Assembly: GCA_937910665.1 (NCBI GenBank)
Contig: CALEPR010000034.1
Span: forward strand, 1 to 11,468
DNA: 11,468 bases
Direction of reading: 5' to 3'
Source: an uncultured Selenomonadales bacterium
GTDB taxonomy: Bacteria > Bacillota > Negativicutes > Selenomonadales > Selenomonadaceae
In this document: in pieces, positions 5,368 through 11,468 of the stretch
How positions within the stretch are numbered: the first letter of the stretch is position 1
How the letters are laid out: each line of letters opens with the position of its first letter
Notes under the pieces: generated by a model
The model's database searches: none
Told to the model about the DNA's origin: nothing
Seen by the model: only the letters and a program-made list of their open reading frames with translations
Translations under genes and position numbers: made by a program

Positions 5368-8300
5368 CCACTTTGTAAGCGACGGCATACATTGTTGGCA
5401 AAACAAGCAAAGTTAAAATCGTCGCTACCAATAAACCCCCGGCTATTGCCACCGCCATCGGCCCCCACAAATTGCTGCTCATCAGCGGAATCATTCCTAA
5501 AATCGCGGCGGCGGCTGTCAACATTATCGGTCTGAATCTCAAAATTGCAGAATCAATTATTGCGTCCCAAGCTGACTCGCCGTCCTCCAAATGTTTTTGT
5601 ATCTGGTCAATCAAAATTACTGAATTGCGAATTATCATTCCCGAAAGAGCAAGTATTCCCAAGTTCGCCACAAAACCTATCGGCTTGTCTGTCAAAAGCA
5701 TCGCCAAACTCACTCCGATAAGTCCGAGCGGCGCAGTTAAAACTGTCAACAACATTTGTTTTGCGCTGCGAAGTTGAAACATTAACAAAGTCATAATTAT
5801 GAAAATCAGCGCAGGAACCGGGGCAAGTAAAAATCCTGTCGCCTCGTCGCTGCTTTCAAGTGCGCCACCGACTTCAATGCTGTAACCCGGCGGAAGTTTT
5901 TCGCGAAGATTTTTTGTCGCGTCGAAAAGTTTTTTTGTCGCGTCGTTCGCCGTGCCTGACTTTACGTCTGCGCGAACTGTAATTGTCGGTCGAAGATCGC
6001 GACGCTTAATCAAACCGTCCTCTGCGTCAAAAGAAATTTTTGCAATCTGCTCCAGAGGAACATAACCCGCGCCGCCCAAGTAGACCGGCAAATTTTTTAA
6101 CTGCGACAAATTTTTTCTCTCCGACGGAATCATTCGCAGATCAATATCAATCGTCCTGTCGCCTGTGTAAAATTGTGCGGCAGTCGCGCCTGTAATTTCT
6201 GTGTAAAGCGACTGCGCGACAATTTGACTGGAAACTCCCAACGCTCTCAATTTGTCTTGGTCAAGTTCAAGATGAACAATTTTACTTTTCTCAAACCAAT
6301 CAAGATTTATGTCAAAATTATTTTTATCTTCGGCGGCGAGGTCAGCGACTTCATTCGCAATATTTTTTACTTTGTCAACGTCGTAACCTGAAATGCGGAG
6401 CATAATCGGATAGTCGGCAGGCGGGCCCATCGGAATAAATTTTATATGACTGCGGACGTTTGGAAAATTATTGGCAAGTTCTTCGCGAAGTGCGGCGGTT
6501 AAAAATCCACGTGCATCAATGTCATTCGCGACAATTACAAATTGTGCGTAATTGTCTTTCGCCAAAATCGGCTCGGCAGTCAAAACAAAACGCGGAGCAC
6601 CTTTTCCGACATAGTAAGTGTAGTTTGAAATTTTATCTTTGTGCCGAGTTAAAAAATTTGAAAGTCTGTCAGCCTCAATTTGACTCGCCGCCATCGACGA
6701 ACCTTCAGACAAATTTAATTCGACAATAATTTCAGGTCGGAGCGACGGCGGAAAAAATTCTTGCTTAACGAAGGTGAACAGATAAACTGACAAAATAAAA
6801 ATTCCTACCGTCGAAGTCAAAACTATTTTTCTGTGATTCAAAAACCATTCCAAAACTTTTCGGAAGATTTTATAAAATTTACTTTGGTATGGATCTTTTT
6901 TCTCGCCTTTCTGAACGTTCACGCGAATTAAATAAAATCCATAAAGCGGAGCAATCATCACCGACGCTATCCACGACAAAATTAACGCCGTCGAAATGAC
7001 AGGAAACAAAGCCTGACAAAATTCACTCGCCAAACCTTTTGCGAAAGCGACAGGAATAAATCCCGCGCAGGTTATCAAAGTTCCTGTGAGCATCGGTTTT
7101 GCTGTCGCCTCAAAAGCATAACAAGCCGCATCGAATCTTTGAAAACCTGACTCAAGTTTTACGCTCATCATTTCCACTGCAATAATTGCGTCGTCCACCA
7201 AAAGTCCCAGCGAAATTATTAACGCACCGAGAGAAACTTTATGCAAGTCGATGCCAACCAAATACATCACGCAAAAAACCCCGGCTAAGACCAAAGGAAT
7301 ACAACCTGCGACAACTAATCCCGACCTCATTCCGAGCGACAAAAAACTCACGCCCAAAACAATTACAATCGCCTCGAGCAAAGTTTTTACAAATTCATGA
7401 ATCGAATCATCGACAACAGAAGGTTGATCGGAAACTTGATGCAATTCTAAACCTGCAGGCAAATCATTTTGAACTGCCTTCATGAGTTTTCGCAAATTTT
7501 CTCCCAGCGTCAAAATATTTCCGCCGGTTTCCATTGATACTGCAATTCCGATTGAAGGTTCATCGCCGAAAAACATTTTTGGTTCTGCAGGTTCAACAAA
7601 TCTCCGCTCAACTTTTGCGATGTCACCCAACCGAAAAATTTTTCCGCCGGCGTTTATCGACAAATTTTTTATCGCGTCCACGTCGTCGAAAATTCCTGTC
7701 ACGCGCAAATAAACATTGTCGGAGGAAGTTTCCACCATCCCCGAAGGTGTCATTTGATTTTGCGTCTGTAAAATTCCTGCGATTGTCTGCGGACTGATTC
7801 CGAGTTCAGATAATTTTGTCTGTTCAATTTCTATGTAAACTTTTTCTGACTGAACGCCAAGCAATTCAACTTTCTGAACGCTGGGAACACTTAAAAGCAT
7901 TTGCCGAATATCTTCAGCTTTGCTTCTCATCTCTTCGTAAGAAAATCCGTCGCCGGTCAAAGCATAAACCGAACCGAAAACGTCATCAAATCTGTCGTTG
8001 TAATATGGTCCATAAACTCCGCTCGGAAAATCTTTTTTTATGTCCTCGCAAAAATTTCTGACATCGCGCCAAGTTGGTCGAATATCTTCTTCCTCGACGG
8101 AAGGATTGAGTTCGACATAAATTATAGTTACGCCGGGACGAGTTTCACTCCTGACAGTTTTTAATCCCGGCGTGTCCTGCAATTTTTTTTCCAATTTGTC
8201 TGTGACTTGCAAAGACATTTGCTGCGCGCTCGCGCCGGGCCATGCCGCAGTTACAACCATTTGTCGAATCGTGAAAGCAGGATCTTCCATTCGCCCAAGT

Positions 8301-8395
8301 TTCAAGTAGGAAAAAATTCCGCCAATCGCAGTCATAACGATGAAGTACCAGACAAGACTTTGATTTCTCAGCGACAATTCAGTTAAATTTCTCAT
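5357..8395 (-). CDS. RND efflux transporter, inner-membrane pump (AcrB/HAE1-like)
   Basis: A 1012-residue proton-driven pump, the normal length for hydrophobe/amphiphile RND transporters. TM1 lies at about 13-31 and is followed by a large periplasmic loop (about 32-335, porter and docking subdomains). TM2-TM6 lie at about 338-490, TM7 at about 523-541, the second periplasmic loop at about 545-853, and TM8-TM12 after that. The proton-relay aspartates are present in TM4 (LGLLVDDAIIAVEMM, D401-D402). In TM10 the lysine position of AcrB appears as Arg923 (MIIRNSVILIDQ), a variant I believe occurs in other RND pumps. The start overlaps the stop of the adaptor gene by 4 nt (ATGA), so the two are translationally coupled. 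The MATE gene follows. No outer-membrane TolC-like partner is in the window. Substrates could be drugs, bile salts, fatty acids or metabolites. Confidence 0.95.
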   Translation of the reverse strand: MRNLTELSLRNQSLVWYFIVMTAIGGIFSYLKLGRMEDPAFTIRQMVVTAAWPGASAQQMSLQVTDKLEKKLQDTPGLKTVRSETRPGVTIIYVELNPSVEEEDIRPTWRDVRNFCEDIKKDFPSGVYGPYYNDRFDDVFGSVYALTGDGFSYEEMRSKAEDIRQMLLSVPSVQKVELLGVQSEKVYIEIEQTKLSELGISPQTIAGILQTQNQMTPSGMVETSSDNVYLRVTGIFDDVDAIKNLSINAGGKIFRLGDIAKVERRFVEPAEPKMFFGDEPSIGIAVSMETGGNILTLGENLRKLMKAVQNDLPAGLELHQVSDQPSVVDDSIHEFVKTLLEAIVIVLGVSFLSLGMRSGLVVAGCIPLVLAGVFCVMYLVGIDLHKVSLGALIISLGLLVDDAIIAVEMMSVKLESGFQRFDAACYAFEATAKPMLTGTLITCAGFIPVAFAKGLASEFCQALFPVISTALILSWIASVMIAPLYGFYLIRVNVQKGEKKDPYQSKFYKIFRKVLEWFLNHRKIVLTSTVGIFILSVYLFTFVKQEFFPPSLRPEIIVELNLSEGSSMAASQIEADRLSNFLTRHKDKISNYTYYVGKGAPRFVLTAEPILAKDNYAQFVIVANDIDARGFLTAALREELANNFPNVRSHIKFIPMGPPADYPIMLRISGYDVDKVKNIANEVADLAAEDKNNFDINLDWFEKSKIVHLELDQDKLRALGVSSQIVAQSLYTEITGATAAQFYTGDRTIDIDLRMIPSERKNLSQLKNLPVYLGGAGYVPLEQIAKISFDAEDGLIKRRDLRPTITVRADVKSGTANDATKKLFDATKNLREKLPPGYSIEVGGALESSDEATGFLLAPVPALIFIIMTLLMFQLRSAKQMLLTVLTAPLGLIGVSLAMLLTDKPIGFVANLGILALSGMIIRNSVILIDQIQKHLEDGESAWDAIIDSAILRFRPIMLTAAAAILGMIPLMSSNLWGPMAVAIAGGLLVATILTLLVLPTMYAVAYKVVRS

Positions 8396-9471
8396 TGTTC
8401 GCCGACCTCCGTGCGGACTTCCTGACCTTCGCGCAGTTTATGAACTCCTGCGGTAACTACAACTTCGCCGAGTTTCAAACCGCTGACTTCAACTTCATTG
8501 TCGCCGAAATTTTTCACGGAAACATTTTTCAGCGAAACTTTTTTATCTTCGCCAACAATCCAAACTTGTGCCTGATTCCCTGACTGATAAATTGCGCTGA
8601 GCGGCAAAATTGCGGAATTGTCTGCGCTTAAATTTTTTTCTGCGAAAGTTGCTCCGGCAGTCATTCCAAGATTTAAATTTTGCGCTTGACTTTTTGGCAG
8701 AGAAATTTTTACCGAAAAAGTTCTGGAACTTGGATCAGCCATAGGAGAAATTTCTCTGACGCTTCCATTGAGCGAAAAATTATTTGCCCAGAAAGTTACC
8801 GCGCAAGGTTGATTGATTTTTATTTCGGAAATTTTATTTTCGGGAACATTTATTTCAACTTCCAATTCATCTGTCTGAATCAAAGTCAAAACAGTTTGAC
8901 CTGCGGCGACAACTTGACCTTCCTCCGCACTGACTCCCGAAATAACTCCGGACGCATTTGCAGTTAAATTTGTGTAGCCGAGTGCATTTTTACTTTGCCG
9001 AGATTGAGCGACTGCCGAGTTGTAAGTTGCAAGCGCGGCATCGTACTGAGTTTGAAATTGATCGAGCGTGGCGGCGGCGACTGCGTTTTCTTTGAAAAGT
9101 TCAGAATATCTTTCAAGGTTCGACTTTGCTAAATTTAACTGCGCGAGTGCGGCGGAAACTTGAGCGTCGGCTTGATTGGTTTGCTGAATTATGTCCTTCG
9201 CGTCGAGTACCATTAACAAATCTCCGCGATTTACGCGACTGCCTGACTCAACTTTTCTGGAAATAATTTTTCCACCGACTTGGAAAGACATTTTTGTTTC
9301 ATATCTGCCTTTCACAACGCCGGAATAAACGCTTTCAGAATTTAAATTCGCCGTCGTCACCTTTTGAGTTTTGACGTAAGGAGGCTTTTCAATTTCTGCC
9401 TGTTCGTCTCCGCAACCCGAAAAAAAAGTTGCCGCAAAAAAAATTGCCAAGATTGCCGACAATGTTTTCAA
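8392..9471 (-). CDS. RND periplasmic adaptor (membrane fusion protein), lipoprotein
   Basis: A 359-residue adaptor that links the inner-membrane RND pump to an outer-membrane channel. The N-terminus is a lipoprotein signal (KTLSAILAIFFAATFFSGC) with lipidated Cys20. Then come a first lipoyl half (about 55-95, GGKIISRKVESGSRVNRGDLL), an alpha-hairpin (about 96-162, rich in Ala and Gln), a second lipoyl half (about 165-200, ASGVISGVSAEEGQVV), a beta-barrel (about 203-280) and a membrane-proximal domain to the end (GLKLGEVVVTAGVHKLREGQEV). The start codon is TTG at 9471, preceded by AAAGGAG with 9 nt spacing; no better start fits the signal peptide. TTG may keep expression modest. A palindromic operator-like site lies 59 nt upstream. 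It ends in an ATGA overlap with the pump gene. Confidence 0.93.
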   Translation of the reverse strand: MKTLSAILAIFFAATFFSGCGDEQAEIEKPPYVKTQKVTTANLNSESVYSGVVKGRYETKMSFQVGGKIISRKVESGSRVNRGDLLMVLDAKDIIQQTNQADAQVSAALAQLNLAKSNLERYSELFKENAVAAATLDQFQTQYDAALATYNSAVAQSRQSKNALGYTNLTANASGVISGVSAEEGQVVAAGQTVLTLIQTDELEVEINVPENKISEIKINQPCAVTFWANNFSLNGSVREISPMADPSSRTFSVKISLPKSQAQNLNLGMTAGATFAEKNLSADNSAILPLSAIYQSGNQAQVWIVGEDKKVSLKNVSVKNFGDNEVEVSGLKLGEVVVTAGVHKLREGQEVRTEVGEQ

Positions 9472-9529
9472 AAAAATTTTCTCCTTTCGCGTTTAGATCT
9501 GTAGTAAAAAATTTTCTATCAATCTATCA

Positions 9530-9549
9530 GAAACTGTGTTCACAGTTTC
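9530..9549. promoter_or_regulatory. Perfect palindrome upstream of the efflux genes, probable repressor operator
   Basis: GAAACTGTG, two bases, then CACAGTTTC form a perfect 9-bp inverted repeat in the 101 nt between def and the adaptor gene. Size and symmetry resemble operators of TetR/AcrR-type repressors, which often control RND pumps (inference). No run of T follows closely on the minus strand, so it is a poor intrinsic terminator. No regulator gene is in the window. I could not identify a convincing -10/-35 pair beside it. Confidence 0.5.
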
Positions 9550-9572
9550 AGGAAATAGAATTTAGTTTCCCC

Positions 9573-10037
9573 TTATACCTTTTCCGGTTTTCCTTTAGTA
9601 ATATTTTTTGCAATGTCAATAAAAAGTCTGCCGTTCAAGTGATCTACTTCATGCTGAATACAACGCGCCAAAAGTCCGTCCGCTTCCAGTGACTTGCGTT
9701 TGTTAAATCTTGTTGTGTACTCGACGCGAATTTTTTCCGCGCGTTCGACTTCTCCAAAAAGTTCAGGGCAAGACAAACAACCTTCTGTGTCGATTGCCGA
9801 GCCTTCACTGTAAGTTATGACAGGATTTATTAAGTCGTAGCGTTCGTGATCCACGTCCACGACGACGGCGCGAATTGATTGACCGACTTGAGGCGCAGCA
9901 ATTCCAACGCCTTCAGTCGCGTACATTGTCTCTGCCATATCGTCCAGAAGTTTTCTAAGTCGCTTGTCAACTTTTGTAACTTCCACAGCAATTTTTTTCA
10001 AAACAGGATCTCCTGCCGTTCTGATTTCCAAAATCAT
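9573..10037 (-). CDS. def: Peptide deformylase
   Basis: Removes the N-formyl group from nascent proteins in the cytoplasm, using a metal ion. The 154-residue protein has all three family motifs: GVGIAAPQVG (43-52), EGCLSCP (with the metal-binding Cys) and QHEVDHLNG (with the two metal-binding His and catalytic Glu). The usual EGCLSVP reads EGCLSCP, a mild change next to the ligand Cys. ATG 10037 has AAGGAGA about 8 nt upstream. It follows the heptose kinase gene by 67 nt and is the functional partner of fmt, which is often the next gene in other bacteria. Here adaptor, RND and MATE genes (about 5.5 kb) come between them. Confidence 0.96.
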   Translation of the reverse strand: MILEIRTAGDPVLKKIAVEVTKVDKRLRKLLDDMAETMYATEGVGIAAPQVGQSIRAVVVDVDHERYDLINPVITYSEGSAIDTEGCLSCPELFGEVERAEKIRVEYTTRFNKRKSLEADGLLARCIQHEVDHLNGRLFIDIAKNITKGKPEKV

Positions 10038-10080
10038 TTATAAATTTCTCCTTCGTCAAAATTTAGCGGTAAGAAAAAAA

Positions 10081-10108
10081 TTCTTTTCCCTTCTCCCTTA
10101 GCCCTTAA
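10081..10108 (-). repeat. Heptad repeats at the end of the heptose kinase gene
   Basis: On the minus strand the units TTAAGGG, CTAAGGG and AGAAGGG (10108-10088) run in strict 7-bp phase, followed by a decayed AAAAGAA. The kinase stop codon TAA lies in the first unit. It is the same type of purine-rich heptad as at the RND/MATE and fmt junctions. Confidence 0.7.
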
Positions 10109-11088
10109 ACCTTTAACGCATTTAACATATCTTCGCGAGTGACTGCATAAGTTCCAGCTTTTGAAATTACAATTCCTGCGGCAAGATTGCTGAGATATGC
10201 GCCGTCACTCGGTTTTAAACCTCCGGCAAGTGCCATAGAAAAAATTGCCGCCACTGTGTCAGACGCACCGACGCTGTCAAAAACTTCCTGCGACTTTGTA
10301 GGAATGTGAGTAACATAATCTTCCGCGACTAAAGAAACTCCATGCGATGATCGAGTTGCCAAAACATTTTTGATTTTAAATTTCCGCATAATATATCTTC
10401 CTGCCCGTTCAACCGCTTCGTCGTCGTCTCCTGAAATTGGACTGAGCATAATTTTATTTATCTTGGCAATATTCGGCGTGACATAATCCGCCTGAGCATA
10501 TTTAATCCACTGCTGACCATAAGGCATAACGGTCACGGGAACTCCATGACTGTGCGCGGCGCGGATAACTGCGTCGCAAAAATATTCCGTGCAAACGCCT
10601 TTCTCATAGTCCGCGATAACAACTGCGTCAAAGCTGTCATTCAAACGCTGACGAACATATTTTTCAAGCGTGGCGAACTGAACAATATTTTTTTCCGAAA
10701 CGTCCTCAAAATCCATCCTGAACATTTGTTGACGACCGCTTATCACTCTGACTTTTGTAGTCGTCGGAGAATCTGTTGCAATAAGTCCGTCTTGGTTAAT
10801 TTTTCTTTCCCACAAAAGCCGCGACAAAGTTTCAAAATTATGATCGTTGCCGACAAAACCCGCGAGAAAAGTTCGACAGCCGAGCATAGACAAATTGCTT
10901 GCGACATTCGCCGCCGCTCCGAGTGAAGATGTCCTGCGAAGAATTTTTGCAACGGGAACAGGTGCATCGCTTGCAAATTTATGAACATCGCCGTAATAAT
11001 ATTTGTCAATCATCACGTCACCGACAACCAAAACTTTGCACTTTTCAGATCTGTAGTCGAAAAAATTTTTCCATTCCGTCTTGTCCAT
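10105..11088 (-). CDS. PfkB-family kinase, RfaE/HldE-like D-glycero-beta-D-manno-heptose-7-phosphate kinase
   Basis: A 327-residue sugar kinase that matches the N-terminal domain of HldE along its whole length: VLVVGDVMIDKYYYGDV (19-35), DAPVPVAKI (41-49), TTTKVRVISGRQQMFRMDFE (109-128), DYEKG (160-164), TPN (204-206) and the catalytic region FDSVGASDTVAA (Asp277). The role would be making heptose-1,7-bisphosphate for LPS inner-core heptose. The adenylyltransferase domain of HldE is absent, so a separate RfaE2-type protein would be needed. Three motifs differ from E. coli HldE: PGGAAN reads LGAAAN (56-61), DPKG reads MPYG (188-191) and GAGDT reads GASDT (274-278). A different phosphorylated sugar as substrate is therefore possible. 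ATG 11088 has GGAG 8 nt upstream, and a strong promoter stands in the intergenic region. It is the first gene of the leftward set. Confidence 0.85.
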   Translation of the reverse strand: MDKTEWKNFFDYRSEKCKVLVVGDVMIDKYYYGDVHKFASDAPVPVAKILRRTSSLGAAANVASNLSMLGCRTFLAGFVGNDHNFETLSRLLWERKINQDGLIATDSPTTTKVRVISGRQQMFRMDFEDVSEKNIVQFATLEKYVRQRLNDSFDAVVIADYEKGVCTEYFCDAVIRAAHSHGVPVTVMPYGQQWIKYAQADYVTPNIAKINKIMLSPISGDDDEAVERAGRYIMRKFKIKNVLATRSSHGVSLVAEDYVTHIPTKSQEVFDSVGASDTVAAIFSMALAGGLKPSDGAYLSNLAAGIVISKAGTYAVTREDMLNALKV

Positions 11089-11126
11089 TAAATCAACTCC
11101 AATTTTTCTACAATAAATCAGACCTA

Positions 11127-11154
11127 ATTATATTTCTTCAAAAAATATCGTCAA
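11127..11154 (-). promoter_or_regulatory. Sigma-70 promoter for the heptose kinase/def transcript
   Basis: On the minus strand, TTGACG (11154-11149), a 16-bp spacer and TATAAT (11132-11127) form a good vegetative promoter. The predicted start is about 30 nt upstream of the kinase ATG. It may serve the genes leftwards up to coaBC, as no clear terminator is visible between them. Confidence 0.75.
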
Positions 11155-11200
11155 GTTTTTTGAATCGAAAGATTAGATTAAGATTTTATGAAATGCCCGT

Positions 11201-11249
11201 GATTTTTAAAAAATTTTATCTTGACAATTCAAAATGTCGGTGTTAATAT
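11201..11249 (+). promoter_or_regulatory. Sigma-70 promoter with UP-like element for tRNA-Leu
   Basis: TTGACA (11221-11226), a 17-bp spacer and TAATAT (11244-11249) are close to consensus. The 20 bp just upstream (11201-11220) are A/T tracts like an UP element. The predicted start is a few bases before the tRNA at 11261, fitting a stable RNA promoter. Confidence 0.8.
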
Positions 11250-11260
11250 TTCACAGCAAC

Positions 11261-11347
11261 GCCGAAGTGGCGGAATTGGCAGACGCAGCAGACTCAAAAT
11301 CTGCCGTTGGCAACAACGTGCCGGTTCGACCCCGGCCTTCGGCACCA
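11261..11347 (+). tRNA. tRNA-Leu (anticodon CAA)
   Basis: Full cloverleaf of 87 nt including encoded CCA. The acceptor stem GCCGAAG pairs with CTTCGGC. The anticodon stem GCAGA/TCTGC holds the loop CTCAAAA, giving anticodon CAA at 11295-11297 (reads UUG). A long variable arm (CGTTG-GCAA-CAACG) marks it as a class II tRNA, and the T arm is GCCGG-TTCGACC-CCGGC. The discriminator is A, as expected for Leu. Confidence 0.97.
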
Positions 11348-11381
11348 CTTACAGAAAATAGTTTGCAAATACAAAACAAAA

Positions 11382-11406
11382 GTCGTGGACTAAAGAAGTT
11401 CACGGC
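11382..11406 (+). other. RNA hairpin downstream of tRNA-Leu
   Basis: GTCGTGGAC and GTTCACGGC can pair as a 9-bp stem with a 7-nt loop on plus-strand RNA, including two G-U pairs. On minus-strand RNA those two would be A-C mismatches, so the plus strand is the likelier transcript. Function unknown; it could be part of the tRNA 3' trailer or the leader of a gene beyond the window. Confidence 0.4.
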
Positions 11407-11419
11407 TCAGACAGTAGAC

Positions 11420-11453
11420 AAAGTCCTTTTCAACTAAGTTTGAGAAGGGCTTT
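11420..11453 (+). terminator. Possible terminator hairpin after tRNA-Leu
   Basis: Fourteen base pairs between 11420-11433 and 11440-11453 around the 6-nt loop CTAAGT, with two G-U pairs in the plus-strand RNA. The stem ends in only three U residues and is followed by AAC, so it is a weak intrinsic terminator by sequence. Confidence 0.4.
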
Positions 11454-11468
11454 AACTTTGATACGAGT

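Noticed and set aside
9530..9549. Terminator of def
   Set aside because: A perfect stem but no adjacent T-run on the minus strand; position before an efflux operon fits an operator better.
11261..11347. tRNA-Leu as integration site of a mobile element
   Set aside because: I saw no second copy of the tRNA 3' end and no integrase in the window.
11234..11437. Plus-strand open frame covering the tRNA
   Set aside because: It runs straight through the tRNA-Leu; the frame is a by-product of the tRNA sequence.

Overview
The window reads as chromosomal DNA of a low-GC, outer-membrane-bearing (diderm) bacterium. A Negativicutes/Selenomonadaceae-like Firmicute is my best guess, at low to moderate confidence. 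The reasons are a def, fmt and coaBC set of Firmicutes style, an RfaE/HldE-type heptose kinase that implies LPS, and a tripartite RND pump. No ribosomal marker is present. All protein genes are on the minus strand, so the reading order is right to left. The only plus-strand gene is a tRNA-Leu at the right end.

Right part (about 9.47-11.47 kb): tRNA-Leu(CAA) has a near-ideal sigma-70 promoter and is followed by two plus-strand hairpins, the second a possible terminator. Divergent from it, a good promoter (TTGACG-16-TATAAT) drives a heptose-7-phosphate-kinase-like gene and then peptide deformylase (def). A 20-bp perfect palindrome lies between def and the efflux genes and looks like an operator.

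Middle (2.93-9.47 kb): a lipoprotein membrane-fusion protein and an RND transporter (4-nt overlap) are followed by a MATE transporter whose Shine-Dalgarno overlaps the RND stop region. Then come fmt and coaBC. The efflux module thus separates def from fmt, which are commonly adjacent. Heptanucleotide repeats sit at three gene junctions, and one forms the ribosome-binding site and start codon of fmt.

Left part (1-2.18 kb): coaBC stops abruptly at about two-thirds of its normal length. Exactly there, DNA of a different style begins. It carries a histidine kinase split into two frames, one end of the break lying in a perfect 20-bp inverted repeat, and then a GH57-like gene that runs off the window and lacks the family's catalytic glutamate. 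The kinase has a degenerate receiver domain without a phospho-acceptor aspartate. Either foreign DNA has landed in coaBC, or this is a chimeric join in the assembly. Because CoaB is normally essential, the artefact explanation must be taken seriously.

Functionally, def and fmt handle formylation and deformylation of initiator Met, coaBC makes 4'-phosphopantetheine, the kinase feeds LPS heptose synthesis, and RND plus MATE export compounds. No complete new system is proven. The points most worth a second look are the kinase/inverted-repeat locus, the degenerate GH57 partner, the heptad repeats at start sites and the efflux operator.
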